NCBI GenBank assembly: GCA_003993805.1 | Contig: RSEF01000003.1 | Coordinates: 36,192,116 to 36,256,115 of the forward strand | Direction of reading: 5' to 3' | DNA from: Himantopus leucocephalus | Lineage: Eukaryota > Chordata > Aves > Charadriiformes > Recurvirostridae | Length of the DNA stretch: 64,000 nt | Shown here: in pieces, positions 52,401 through 62,476 of the stretch | Layout: every line of letters begins with the position of its first letter | How positions within the stretch are numbered: position 1 is the first letter of the stretch | Notes under the pieces: generated by a model | What the model saw: the letters and a program-made list of their open reading frames with translations, nothing else | Database searches by the model: none | What the model was told of the DNA's origin: nothing | Program-made: the position numbers and the translations under genes

Positions 52401-55400
52401 AAAACAAACACACCATGAAGGCTCAGAAAACAAGTAAAAACTGGCCAAAACGCATGGTTAAAAATCATGCAACTTACATACATGCAATAGGGTAAGGGGG
52501 AAGGGATAACGGTATGGATTCATCGGTTTTAAGCAGCCACAGTTGGAAATACAAAGAGGAAAGGATCGGGTGGAACTTTATATGCTCACTTTTAGTTAAT
52601 GTTTGAAGATCTTCAACAGATGGGGGTCCATTTTTCTTCTCATAAGGAATGACGGTTGTTAAGTACTGTCAAATGAAAAACAGAGTTATCTGATAGTCCC
52701 TTCATGCAATTTATGTTGCTTGCATTTTATTTTGCAAAAGTTGTAGCAGTTGAAATTGCTAGCCACAAATAAAAGCTTTTCTAAAGACTGTACTTCACAA
52801 GAGATTAAGATTCTATGGTTCCTATCCCACAGCTTTTATCAACTTGCATTTTTGTTTTTTCAAATTATGCAACCACTTTAGAAGTCATGCAGCTAAATGC
52901 TAAAATAAAAAATATTTTAAAAAATTTGAGCTGCTTACAGTAAAAAGTTTACCCATTAGGTTTCTTCCTCAGAGCCTACGCATACCAATAGTAAAATCTT
53001 TTCTCTCCTCCCTGCAGAAGTCAACCAGAAGTCCTTCATGTATTTAAAGTACTTCTTACAATCAAATAAAATCTGGAAGAACAACCTTCCCACCACCTCC
53101 CCTCAAACAACACTATAAATGCAGATGAACAGTTTTCAAACTTGCTCTTAAAAAAAAAGTATAAACATCATGTGAGTGTCATTGGTTGTATCCAAAATCC
53201 AAAGGTACTTCTTTCTTTCCAGGAAGTACATTAAAAAAAATAAATCTTTCCAGGTAAATATTGATGTTGCCTTCAAATAATTTGGGAAACTGATAACAGT
53301 TAGCTTTTTAAAGGATTCCAGAGTACAAATGATAGAGGCTGTGGGAGTGCCTTAAGATGTTCAGGTTTGTAGATGTGTGCGAACATATATTTGGGAAAAT
53401 AATAATAAAAAAAAATCTTTAAACTCTGCATATTGCTGCATTTGAACAACCTCAAAACAGCCATGGGATTTTCTCAGTGACTGGTTAACTTTTACTAAGA
53501 ATGTGAAACTTTCCAAGGATTTGACAGATCAGAGAGCATTGCCCAGTCCAAGCTCTGAAGTTCCAAGATTCCAAGATCTACAGTTCCTCTGTGCAAAGAA
53601 AATCAGAATGCCCCACAGGTAGGTGAAAATGAAAGCAGACAACTTTTGGCTTCTGACGTTACACACTTCCAACCAAAAGGAACAAAGCAAGCCTAAATAA
53701 ACATAGACCCCCTCCATTTGCATTTTTATTTAAATTCCCAGTTTTGATAGTTGAGTGTGCTAACAGACCGTTTCAAACCGACTCCATTTTTGTTCTATTT
53801 ACTCTTTACTGAAATCTTCCATTCTTGTCAGCTGGGTTAACAGCTACAAGGCAGTAGGTGAAGTGACCCTCTGTCTCATTCAACTTGAGAGAGATGTAGT
53901 TCCCCATGTAACAATCTGAAAACATGTTATATACAAGGTCTCCTTCTCTCCTAGTAGCAGCACTTCAGCAAGAGTCAAGTGTAACTCAGACTCTGGTGAA
54001 GAGGTTCACTTTGCAGGAGGAGATTTAGTGTTGCCAAACAGAGCTATAACTGTTGCCATGTTTAGAGGGGGATCACGCACCTCACGGTCAACCATAACCC
54101 TCTGCCTAAACGCCAGACGGACTCAGTTCTGCATCACTTAAGGGAACCCATTGTATGGAATGTCCTAACACCTCACCAAGACCTTATGCAAACTGAGGGC
54201 GCTTTTCTCCCTCCATTTTCCTTTTGCATTTTCTCACATCCACTTAGCACAGCAGAGGAAAGTATGCAACGCTTCTTAGGAAACAGTCAATTTTCAATTT
54301 CTTTTCCAGCAGATGTAACCAACAGGTATCATTAGAGAACTGCACTCTTACTAAAATTACTGGAATCAATAGCTAGTTATAAGGCTGTTAAATCTGCAAA
54401 TGACAGAGACAAAAGTAGATCTACTAACTCAGAAATCAGATCTCAGGCTGTCATTTCCAGCCTTCAGAACTACACAGCACTGTACTCTTTACTTAGACAA
54501 TAGATTACTAGGACATGTTTCACTGGACCAAATACCAATATTCCCTGTTTTCCTTCTCCTGTAAACTCCACCTTCCCATTTTCCTCTTTAATAGTAATAA
54601 TTAAAAAAAAAGTAATTTCTTTCTTAGTTTCCAGAAATCATCTTGTTTTTCTCAACAATACTTTGCTGCTGTAACAGTAAGTCTCTATAATAGCACCATA
54701 AAAACTCATTCCCTGAATTGCTGTGTGAAGGATAACATATTATGAAAAGGAAGAAAAAATGACTAAAGTGTAGCTTACTGACATGCCCAAACGTGAAGTC
54801 TACTGTGACCTCTAAATTTTTGAAGCGGATTTGACAATATAGGAAGCAGCAATTCCCATTGCAATCTGTAATCACCCATAAAAGTGTGTGATATGCCTAA
54901 AAATCAAAATGAAGATGACTATCTTGAATTTTCTTCTGGAAAGACCATCACAGAAAAAGCTACCAACATTTCAATGGCTTTTATGCAGTTGGTGTTGTTT
55001 TTTCCAACTGCATTATCAGATAGGAACAGATAGTTCCCACTGGAAGTTTCTTGCTAAATGCTGAGAAATTCCAAGCCATTTTCACACACACACACACACA
55101 AAAAGGACTAAATTTTTAAAAAGGAAAGTATCCACTATCAGAGCAATACTATCCAGAAAATAGTTAAGGTGGTAAATACCAGTAAAATTAAAGACTGAAA
55201 AGAGTTCAGAAATAACTGTACAAACTTGTCATAAACTTTATGTTGTGACTTTATGTGTATGAACTTCTACCTTTTAAGGTACACAAAAAATTGTCTGTCC
55301 TTGCATTTTTTTTTAAGCACAACTCCAGATTGTTAACTAATGCTTCCCTGCTAGCAGGAAACACCTGAACGTCAGTTTATCATGACAATACACCCTGAAA

Positions 55401-58400
55401 AAACACTCAAATGAATATTCTGAGAGCAGCACTAAGCAACTAAGCATCTGATACTTTTTTCTCCTTTCCAACTTGCTGCAATAATATGATGATACCAACA
55501 TTTTAAAAGCAGGGGCTATTCATTCATCCTCCCCCTCTACTCTGCCCTGGTGAGGCCATGTCTGGAGTACTGTGTCCAGTTCTGGGCTCCCCCTTCAAGA
55601 AAGACAGGAAACTACTGGAGAGAGTCCGGCAGAGGGCTACAAAGATGATCAAGGAAATGGAGCACCTCTCTTATGAGGAAAACCTGGGTCTATTTTGCTT
55701 GGAGAAGACTGAGAGGGGATCTCATCAATGCTTATAATTATCTAAAGGGTGGGTGTCAAGAGGATGGGGCCAGAGTCTTTTCAGTGGTGCCCAGCAACAG
55801 GACAAGGGGCAACAGGCACAAGCTGGAACACAGGACATTCCACCCCAACATGAGGAAAAACTTCTTTACATTGAGGGTGACAGAGCACTGGAACAGGCTG
55901 CCCAGAGAGCTTGTGGACTCTCCTTCTCTGGAGATATTCAAAACCTGCCTGGATGCACTCCTGTCCAACCTGCTGTAGGTGAATCTGCTTTGGCAGGGGG
56001 ATTGGACTGGATGATCTCCAAAGGTCCCTTCCAACCCCGACCATTCTGTGATTGTGTGATTCATGAACTGCCGTACATATACCTTGCTTGAGAAAGATGG
56101 TAAGTCCATGATTTCTAACCTCATGATTCAGGAATGACTTGAGAGGTAAAACAGAGAGTTTTACCTCCTGAACTCCTCTGCAGGATACTCCAGTCATCTT
56201 GCAGACAAAAGTCCAAGCAGCCACAACTTCTAAACTACCAGGCAGTTTATTGCCTCATTGGCCTTCTGACGGGGAAGCTGGGGGTGGGTGGAGAGGGAAA
56301 ATGACCAGAAAAAAAATCTAATGCACTCCTCAGAAACAATTGAACTGCATAAACTATAATGGGTGGATATGTGTTAAGTAAGGTGAAATACCAATATTTT
56401 TTCATGTGTGCCAAAAGCCTAAACAATAGCATAAGCATTAACACTTTACCAAAATACGGAATGCATTTAATGAAATACATACTACAGTTCTGAAACAAAC
56501 TGTTAAGTATTACTTTGAAATAAAGCATAAGAATCTTGCTACTTAGGTGTATGTAACATTTACAGTGATACCCACTGAAGCTGGGTCTCTGTGCTGTATA
56601 TTTCAACATTTAAATAGTCAGTGAAAAGACACAAACATGCCTATGGCTTATGTATTTTATATCAGTAATCTGCATCGCACACATCTGGCTGCTTTTAACA
56701 TTACTCAGGTTCCAAAGGCAAAAAGACATACAATAGAGTCCATGCATTTTCCAGATGCTACTTCATTTTTAGATATATCAGCCCTGAACATTTGAAGAAA
56801 AAAACAGAACAAAACCTTTTTTCAGTTGGAGATATTACCCAAGTCCTTAATGCTGAAAGCTGAAATGTTATGTCTAACCTGATACATATTCTTCAATTGG
56901 ATATTACATTTTTACAGACATGCAATGTATCTGAAGCACGCATTATGCCAAAACAGACTTTTAGTCTGGGGTAGGAAATTAGTGGTGTTATCTCACTGCA
57001 TCAGGATATCAAGTCCTGACTGTCTCAAGCTGCTGAGGAGAGAAAGAGACTGTAGGCTGCTCAGAGTCCTGAGGCAGGGAGAGTACAGATTCCAACATTT
57101 TTGTCCTATTTTTTTCCTGTCTCAGCATTTATCTTCAACTACTGACCATTTTCAAGATCTCAGCTCCTACTGAAAGTGCAGGCAAGGAATAAGGAAAAGA
57201 GAGAAGAGAGCCCAGCACCTGTTTCTCTCCACCTGAGTTTCCAAACGTGTGGCGGAAGCCATTCTGTATGACATTTGAGATCCCTTCCATGCTGAAGCGC
57301 TAAAAGTAGTGAAAACATAGCAGAAAGAAAAAAAGGGACAGAGAAAAGTTCAGAAGACTATTAATTGGCATTTATCAAGACTATAAAAGACGAATGACAA
57401 AGACAAGCTCTAAGATGTATTTCAGCACATTTCTATTTTTTCATTGACCTACTTAATTTTTATAATTAAAAAGCAAACCCTGTAATGGCAGTTAAGCAGT
57501 ATATCCACATCAAAATTTAATCAAACAAAATCTTCACACTGCAGACTCAATAACTGAGACCTGTCTTTTAAGGCTGTTTCATTTTGAAATGTAAAATGTA
57601 GTATTTTTGAAAGTTTAGTTCACAGTACAATCTCCTTTCAAACTCATGTTTGAGCAATATACTTTTAGAGACACTGCTAAATACCAATTTTTCAGATTTT
57701 AAGCACCTACTAGAAACACTGTTCAGTGGTAGTAATTTTCAGTTCTACCTCTTTCAAACATTTTATGCTTTCATGTTTACTTTTCCACAACTGAAACAAC
57801 AATTAGCTGTCAATCAATTGTATTCCCCATTTTTTTTTTTGTAATATGACAATATATACACAATTAGTTAATAATACACCCATATTAAGTTCAAACTCCA
57901 TTACATGGAATCACGGAATCCAAGTAAAGAAAATTTAATATATAATCCAACCACAGTTTTTTTCTTAAACTTTGTAATCCTTTTTGCTTGCTGAAGATGA
58001 CAAGCAAAAAAAAAAAATGAAAAAAAAATTTGATGTTTAGCATGAGATACTAAAATCAGCAACTGACAAGAACATAAAAATAAGAAACTGTCAAGCTGCT
58101 GACACAGGGCAGTAAGATGCGCACACCTCAGCACACTTACCTGAATGTATTTATTTATGGGAGGGGGAATAAAATGTGCTGGAATACAGTATTCATTCGC
58201 TTGCTAAAGCCCAATGAGGTCAGTAAACAGACACAGTTGTTGCCAAAGCCATCTTAACTCTTTTAAGATATCCTATGTAAATGAACTGGTATCTTCAAGC
58301 CCTGACTATTTTTAATTACTCCCCAGTTTGTCCTTGCAAGAGATGTAGAAGTTATATAAGTCTAAGAAAGTGATTTATCCAAAGCATCTATCAAGGACAA

Positions 58401-61400
58401 AGAATTAAAACCTCTATTTATTAAAATTCAATTGTAGTATCTACAGGAGAATTTATTTTCTTAGACTATGAAAATTTAACCCTACTTCCAAGCTTTGTAT
58501 TTAAATGAGACTTCATTACAGTTTTAGTTAACAAAATTATTAATTTATACATTATTTATTAACACAAACTCACTCTTCATGAAGCTACTTTAACATACTA
58601 TCTTTACGCACATTCTCAGTACTTCCCTAGAAAAAAGAAAAAAACAAGAAAAAAAAAGGAGTGCAAAAGGAAGGAAGCTCACACCTCCTTCTGGGAGAAG
58701 GCTCTCAAATCTGTACTTGGTGATAGTGAAAGCAATTTTCAAAGGAACCACACATGTGCAGCCTACAGTCTTATTTGGGAGCTAGTTTGTTCAATCCTTC
58801 TCAGAAAGCAATCTGACACATCTATATCTTGAAGTGACCAAGTATGAAAATGTCTTATATTGGGACCACACACAGTTATACTTGAAAGCATCATTCAAGT
58901 CTCTAAACTTGAAACTAACCGGAATAGCTTAAGAATCACTTGACTCAAGTTTCAAAACCAAATAATGATTTTTCTTTCTAGTTAGAATTTGAGCTTTTCA
59001 CTGTGCTCTTGCAAAGGGATGATAACTTTCTATTGTTTTCCAGACATAATACTTTCTTAGAGTTCCATAAAAACTTAGCTATCTACACAAAAGATGACTT
59101 TTCATTAGATGGACAAGATCAGAACTCCATTGAGTTGTATCACTAGTATCTTATTCTTTGAAGTTTAGAAATAGATTCTGAAGAATTAATGTTTCATTAC
59201 GAATGTTTGTTTCTTACGTTTGAAAAACAAACCCCAAAAACTTCTGTTGTCAACCTGAAGCATTTTTTCTGGAACATAGCCAAGATCTACAATACCTTAA
59301 CCACATTTTCTGCATCCTAGAAGAGACACTTAGAAATTCTAACATTAATACCCCACTTAAGTAATTTAAAACTACGCTAGACAGATAAGAAAGAAATAAA
59401 TCGCATTGACAAGATAATAACCTAATTTCTTTCATTCTCTGCCTTCCATTATTCAAACTCAGTTTGAAAGACATTTTTCCTTTTGTGCTACGTTCGGTAA
59501 AGAATAACCCAAATTATCTCCTCCCTGTACACCTGCACTACCCTTTGGCCTCACCCCTGTCTCTTGTTGGATGTACTAACTCTGCCACAGGTTTCAAGAG
59601 ACTGAGGGTAAGACACATACTTTTTTCCTACCTAAAAACCAACATGATCAATAAATATCTGTACAACTACACCAACAATAATACTGAATTTCCTGTACGA
59701 CTAATAGTGGCACACACATACTAAAATTCACACAGTGAAACCAAACAGATAAATGAGTTTGCCTACTGACAATAGAACAAACAGCAGTACATTCAAAGCC
59801 AGTATTATTTGTGCCTTTGTGAAAAAAATAATCTCAATAGCAAGTGCCTAAGGCTTGTCTGCAAATGAAGGCATGGTAGCAGTTGTACCAGGTATCTTGA
59901 TATAATCTACGACTAACACTTCCCATAGGAAAAAACCAGAATATACATTAAATCTATAGTTACAAAAATTTTCTTACTGTTCCAGGCATATGACCTCTTT
60001 CTTGTTTGCCGTTCTGAGGACTACCATTTTTCAGCTTCTTTTTCTTCTTTGCTGTTTCTTTGTGTTCTCTCTGTTTGTTTTGTACTTCGATGAGGACAGA
60101 AATGAAGCTGTTTTTCACTTCCTTCTCAAACTCTAACTCATCTCGTAGAGCCAACTGCTGCACCAGTTCCTCAGAATAATCCTTAATAGCAGTCTCAATT
60201 TCTTCTAGCAGTTCATTTAACTCAGCAACAGACAATCTTTTTACTCCTGTAAATAGTTCATATAAAAAGTAATCTGTCAATATTTTAAGCATGAGAATAC
60301 TCGTGGGAATTACAAGAAAAAAGTACTGTGAAATTTTTCAAAACAAAATATTAAATTCTAAAACTACACAGAACAAAACAATATTCCATAAACACATCAC
60401 AGAGGCAACTAGGTTCTCAACAAGACTGTCGAACTTTCTTCTTACTTCTGAGAAATCGGAAACAACCTGCAAATACGAAAAGCATGTTGAAGTTAAGGGA
60501 GCTGAAGTAAGCGCTAAACTTCTAATACTGACACCTCTGTTAAATGTTACTTTCCATCTACACTCACTGTTCAAAATAAAAGGTCTTCATATTTTCTGAC
60601 ACAACAATCAACACTGGCATTTCTGGAACACTTGGATTTTTTATGTACAGTAATACAGGAATCATATTTTATGAGCGAGGGAATTTTCTTAGGGATATTG
60701 TTAAGGTATGCATGCGTACTAATAAAAGCTCGCACCAAACTTTTATGACAAGATCTTTAGATGCATTTAGTAGAAAAAACAACAAAATCCTCCAAATTTT
60801 CTCTGTCTGGGGATTGTAACCAAAAGCACGTCTTGTATTGCCTGGAACAGGGACCCAGATCAAAACTAACTGACAGACTCATTTCAAGCAAAATTAAGCA
60901 TTATTAGTTTTGAGAAAGCATGAGACTGAATTGGTCAATGCAAAACCAGAAGCCTGTAAAATGTCAGTTTGGAAACAAAAAACCCCTCAAAGTTTGCATT
61001 TTAAAGGTACTGTTGGGTCATGTGTTACAGACAGTGAAATTATGACCAAGAAGAATGGTCTGAGGCTTGCTTGGGTTAAAAGTGAGCACATTCTTTGAGG
61101 ACTGCTCTACATTCCCAATTAAGTCTGACACACCTAGGAAGTTAGTCCAGCAGCTGCTATGTCAAAGAACATAATTTTGATTGCCATTTGAGAAACAGCT
61201 AGTCCTGGTTACACCGAAGAGTATAATCCTTTTAAGGACACTGCATAGATGTTTGTAATTATTTGGTTACATTGAATTACTTTAGTAAATGTTGCATCTA
61301 AAAAAATGGTTATAAGTGAAAGTGGCTACGGACAAGTGGTGAAAAACACAGATAAGGCCACAAACTACAAAAAAGTATAGGTCTTTAGAAGCATCAAAGG

Positions 61401-62476
61401 TGAAATATGATTTTCTCTCTCAAAGTACAGCAGGGAAAACTGATTGGACAAAGCTCCTTGTCACTCATTTACTAAAGAAAAAGCAATGAAACCTGTTAAG
61501 GCCAGCAAGGAGCCACAGATTTTCAGAGCAGCTTAGGTCTTAAACTCTGTTCAAAAACTGTAACAGTACTATATGATTAAGAATCTAACTCCCAAGTAGT
61601 TTGACCCATTCATCGCCTATACTGTTGCTTAAACTACTCGAAGTATGCAGCATGCAGGTTATGGCCTCTACTTGTAACACACATCTTGGCTGTGTTCACA
61701 GCCATTGCACATACCACAGTAGGTCTTACCACAGCAATAACTTTTTGCAAAGTCAACTCTGGTAGTCAGCAATAGCAAACAGCAACTCGAAATATAAGTA
61801 GGGGAAAGAACAGTAAATTCAGCGACAAGATTATCTGGTGCTCTGTTGCAGAATAGGCCTTACAGTCTGTGAAACTGCATATACTCTGCGGTAAAAATTA
61901 GTATGAGTAAGTTCCATATGCAGTCAGTATGAAGGACAGGGTTCTCGTGAGACCCCACCTGGAGTACTGCGTCCAGCTCTGGAGNNNNNNNNNNNNNNNN
62001 NNNNNNNNNNNNNNNNNNNNNNNNNNNNNNNNNNNNNNNNNNNNNNNNNNNNNNNNNNNNNNNNNNNNNNNNNNNNNNNNNNNNTGAAAGGTCCCTTCCA
62101 ACCTTAACGATTCTATGATTCTATTTCTGACTAATTCATGGTAAGAAGTGTATAAAGATATCACTATCAACCTCACCTGAGGCACTGGAATACTTTTCAA
62201 ATCTGAATGATGTAGTAATATTTCACACATTATTATGACCCTAAATACAGAACAATCAAGAAGCATAGCTATAGTGAACAGCAAGAAAGAATAACAAAAA
62301 TAATAACAGATGAAAAGAAAATACTACACCAACAATGCTGTCTTTGCGGAACACTTTACCTGCTCTGCTGTGAAAAGTGGTTCATCATTGATGCAGGAAA
62401 CAATGATAGAATGCATATCCAGCTGTTCTCTCAGCTCTTCGTCATCTGACAGGTCAAGGTTCAAGTTATCATTTAC
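43411..62476 (-). CDS. FEZ2: FEZ2 (zygin-2), C-terminal part; continues past the right edge
   Basis: Fasciculation and elongation protein zeta-2, a cytosolic coiled-coil adaptor of the FEZ/UNC-76 family, which links cargo to kinesin and is tied to autophagy and neurite growth. Six minus-strand coding exons: 62476-62360, 60246-59978, 57299-57219, 52665-52590, 50276-50211 and 43427-43411. Together they give about 207 residues closely matching the known family: an acidic N-terminal piece ([12 protein letters not shown]), the coiled-coil region ([34 protein letters not shown]), a lysine-rich stretch ([14 protein letters not shown]), the segment [15 protein letters not shown], then [11 protein letters not shown] and the C-terminus DYILKVLCPT. 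All junctions are GT-AG with compatible phases except one: joining the 62360 exon directly to the 60246 exon would give CAG GAG TAA, an immediate stop, so a coding exon of length 3n+1 is missing between them. A 100-N gap (61985-62084) lies there. The first exons lie beyond 64000. Confidence 0.96.
45708..45995 (-). mobile_element. CR1: CR1 LINE 3' fragment in FEZ2 intron
   Basis: Reverse-oriented CR1. On the plus strand it starts with the inverted tail CATAGAATTATAGAATCA, then GGTTGGAAAAGACCCTTAAG. Sense orientation relative to FEZ2. The minus-strand reading has the ORF2 end ([17 protein letters not shown]). Confidence 0.93.
48610..48775 (-). mobile_element. Old, degraded CR1/L3-like remnant
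   Basis: Resembles reverse-oriented CR1 in order of motifs (CTAGATCATCCTGTC, then TTTCCCTAGGCAGCCAGTTT) but is heavily mutated, with no tail left. Family assignment is tentative. Confidence 0.45.
50211..50276 (-). CDS. FEZ2: FEZ2 penultimate coding exon
   Basis: 66 bp: completes an Ile codon, then 21 codons, then the first base of a Val codon. Acceptor ACTTTAG, donor AAGG|GTGAGT. Encodes [19 protein letters not shown] and ILK. Too short to appear as an open frame of its own. Confidence 0.95.
50849..50903 (+). repeat. ATTAAC-rich tandem and palindromic stretch
   Basis: Repeated CATTAA/TTAACATT units include the 14-base perfect palindrome ATGTTAATTAACAT, and the outer ends (GGCATTAACATTAAT and ATTAATAATGCC) are near inverse copies. 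Probably an AT-rich slippage product. Confidence 0.8.
51720..51905 (-). mobile_element. Old, degraded CR1/L3-like remnant
   Basis: The motif order GGAGATGCCACTGACTCCCA, then GGGATGCTCTGCTGTATTTA and ACCACC recalls the reverse complement of old CR1/L3 3' regions. Strongly diverged, so tentative. Confidence 0.4.
52590..52665 (-). CDS. FEZ2: FEZ2 exon, [11 protein letters not shown] segment
   Basis: 76 bp: 25 codons plus one base. Acceptor TTGACAG, donor AAAA|GTGAGC. Encodes [19 protein letters not shown] and LQTLTK, a signature of both FEZ1 and FEZ2. Where human FEZ2 has Ile in LQILTK, this has Thr. Confidence 0.95.
55083..55100 (+). repeat. (CA)n microsatellite
   Basis: Nine CA units followed by an A run, in a FEZ2 intron. 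Confidence 0.9.
55505..56063 (+). mobile_element. CR1: CR1 LINE 3' fragment in FEZ2 intron
   Basis: The longest CR1 here, about 550 bp. Begins CCCTCTACTCTGCCCTGGTG and ends with the variant tail TTCTGTGATTGTGTGATTC. A 101-codon frame (55673-55978) encodes the ORF2 C-terminus ([18 protein letters not shown]). Antisense to FEZ2. Confidence 0.94.
57219..57299 (-). CDS. FEZ2: FEZ2 27-residue exon, likely alternative cassette
   Basis: 81 bp, exactly 27 codons, phase 0 at both ends, so it can be skipped without changing frame. It encodes [20 protein letters not shown] followed by NSGGEKQ. The acceptor TTTTAG is good but the donor is CAG|GTGCTG, weaker than the other FEZ2 donors. Human FEZ2 has isoforms that differ by 27 residues (353 and 380); this exon has the right length and place to be that difference (inference). 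Confidence 0.93.
57300..59977 (-). other. FEZ2 intron
   Basis: 2678 bp between the coiled-coil exon and the 27-residue exon. AT-rich, with A and T homopolymers near 57830 and 58000. No repeat family or exon recognised. Confidence 0.88.
59978..60246 (-). CDS. FEZ2: FEZ2 exon, coiled-coil and lysine-rich region
   Basis: 269 bp: two bases finishing a codon, then 89 codons. Acceptor TTTACAG, donor ACA|GTAAGA. It encodes the coiled coil, starting [20 protein letters not shown], continuing through [19 protein letters not shown] and [18 protein letters not shown], to a run of five lysines and GHMPGT. An open frame extends on both sides into intron, so the apparent Met start upstream is not real. 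Confidence 0.96.
61927..62124 (+). mobile_element. CR1: CR1 LINE sequence split by the assembly gap
   Basis: Left of the gap: ACCTGGAGTACTGCGTCCAG. Right of the gap: GGTCCCTTCCAACCTTAACG and the ATTCTATG tail. It is either one CR1 with its middle missing or two CR1s collapsed around a larger gap. Confidence 0.85.
61985..62084. other. Assembly gap (100 N)
   Basis: A second run of exactly 100 N. Both flanks are plus-oriented CR1: the 5' side part of a CR1 body on the left and the CR1 3' tail on the right. It lies in the FEZ2 intron where an obligatory exon is missing. Confidence 0.98.
62360..62476 (-). CDS. FEZ2: FEZ2 exon, acidic N-terminal segment
   Basis: 117 bp, 39 codons, phase 0 at both ends. 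Acceptor TTTCTAG, donor CAG|GTAAAG. Encodes [18 protein letters not shown] and then [19 protein letters not shown], a well-conserved part of FEZ2 upstream of the coiled coil. The phase-0 end does not fit the phase of the next visible exon. Confidence 0.94.

Larger units (their letters stand above)
50277..52589 (-). other. FEZ2 intron with AT-rich palindrome and old CR1-like remnant
   Basis: 2313 bp. Contains the ATTAAC-rich stretch at 50849-50903 and a degraded CR1-like stretch near 51720-51905. No exon seen. Confidence 0.88.
52666..57218 (-). other. FEZ2 intron with a plus-oriented CR1
   Basis: 4553 bp. Holds a (CA)n run of nine units at 55083-55100 and the long CR1 at 55505-56063, which lies antisense to FEZ2. 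Nothing else recognised. Confidence 0.88.
60247..62359 (-). other. FEZ2 intronic region with gap and missing exon
   Basis: Should contain one more coding exon (see the FEZ2 gene entry). I read both strands of the visible bases and found none matching the expected acidic FEZ2 segment. Holds the 100-N gap and flanking CR1 sequence. Confidence 0.85.

Noticed and set aside
55673..56224. Four overlapping frames of 101 to 147 codons
   Set aside because: All fall in or beside one CR1; one is the CR1 ORF2 end and the others are its shadows.
60338..60574. Minus-strand frame considered as the missing FEZ2 exon
   Set aside because: The product ([20 protein letters not shown]) does not resemble the acidic FEZ2 segment expected after FTAEQ.
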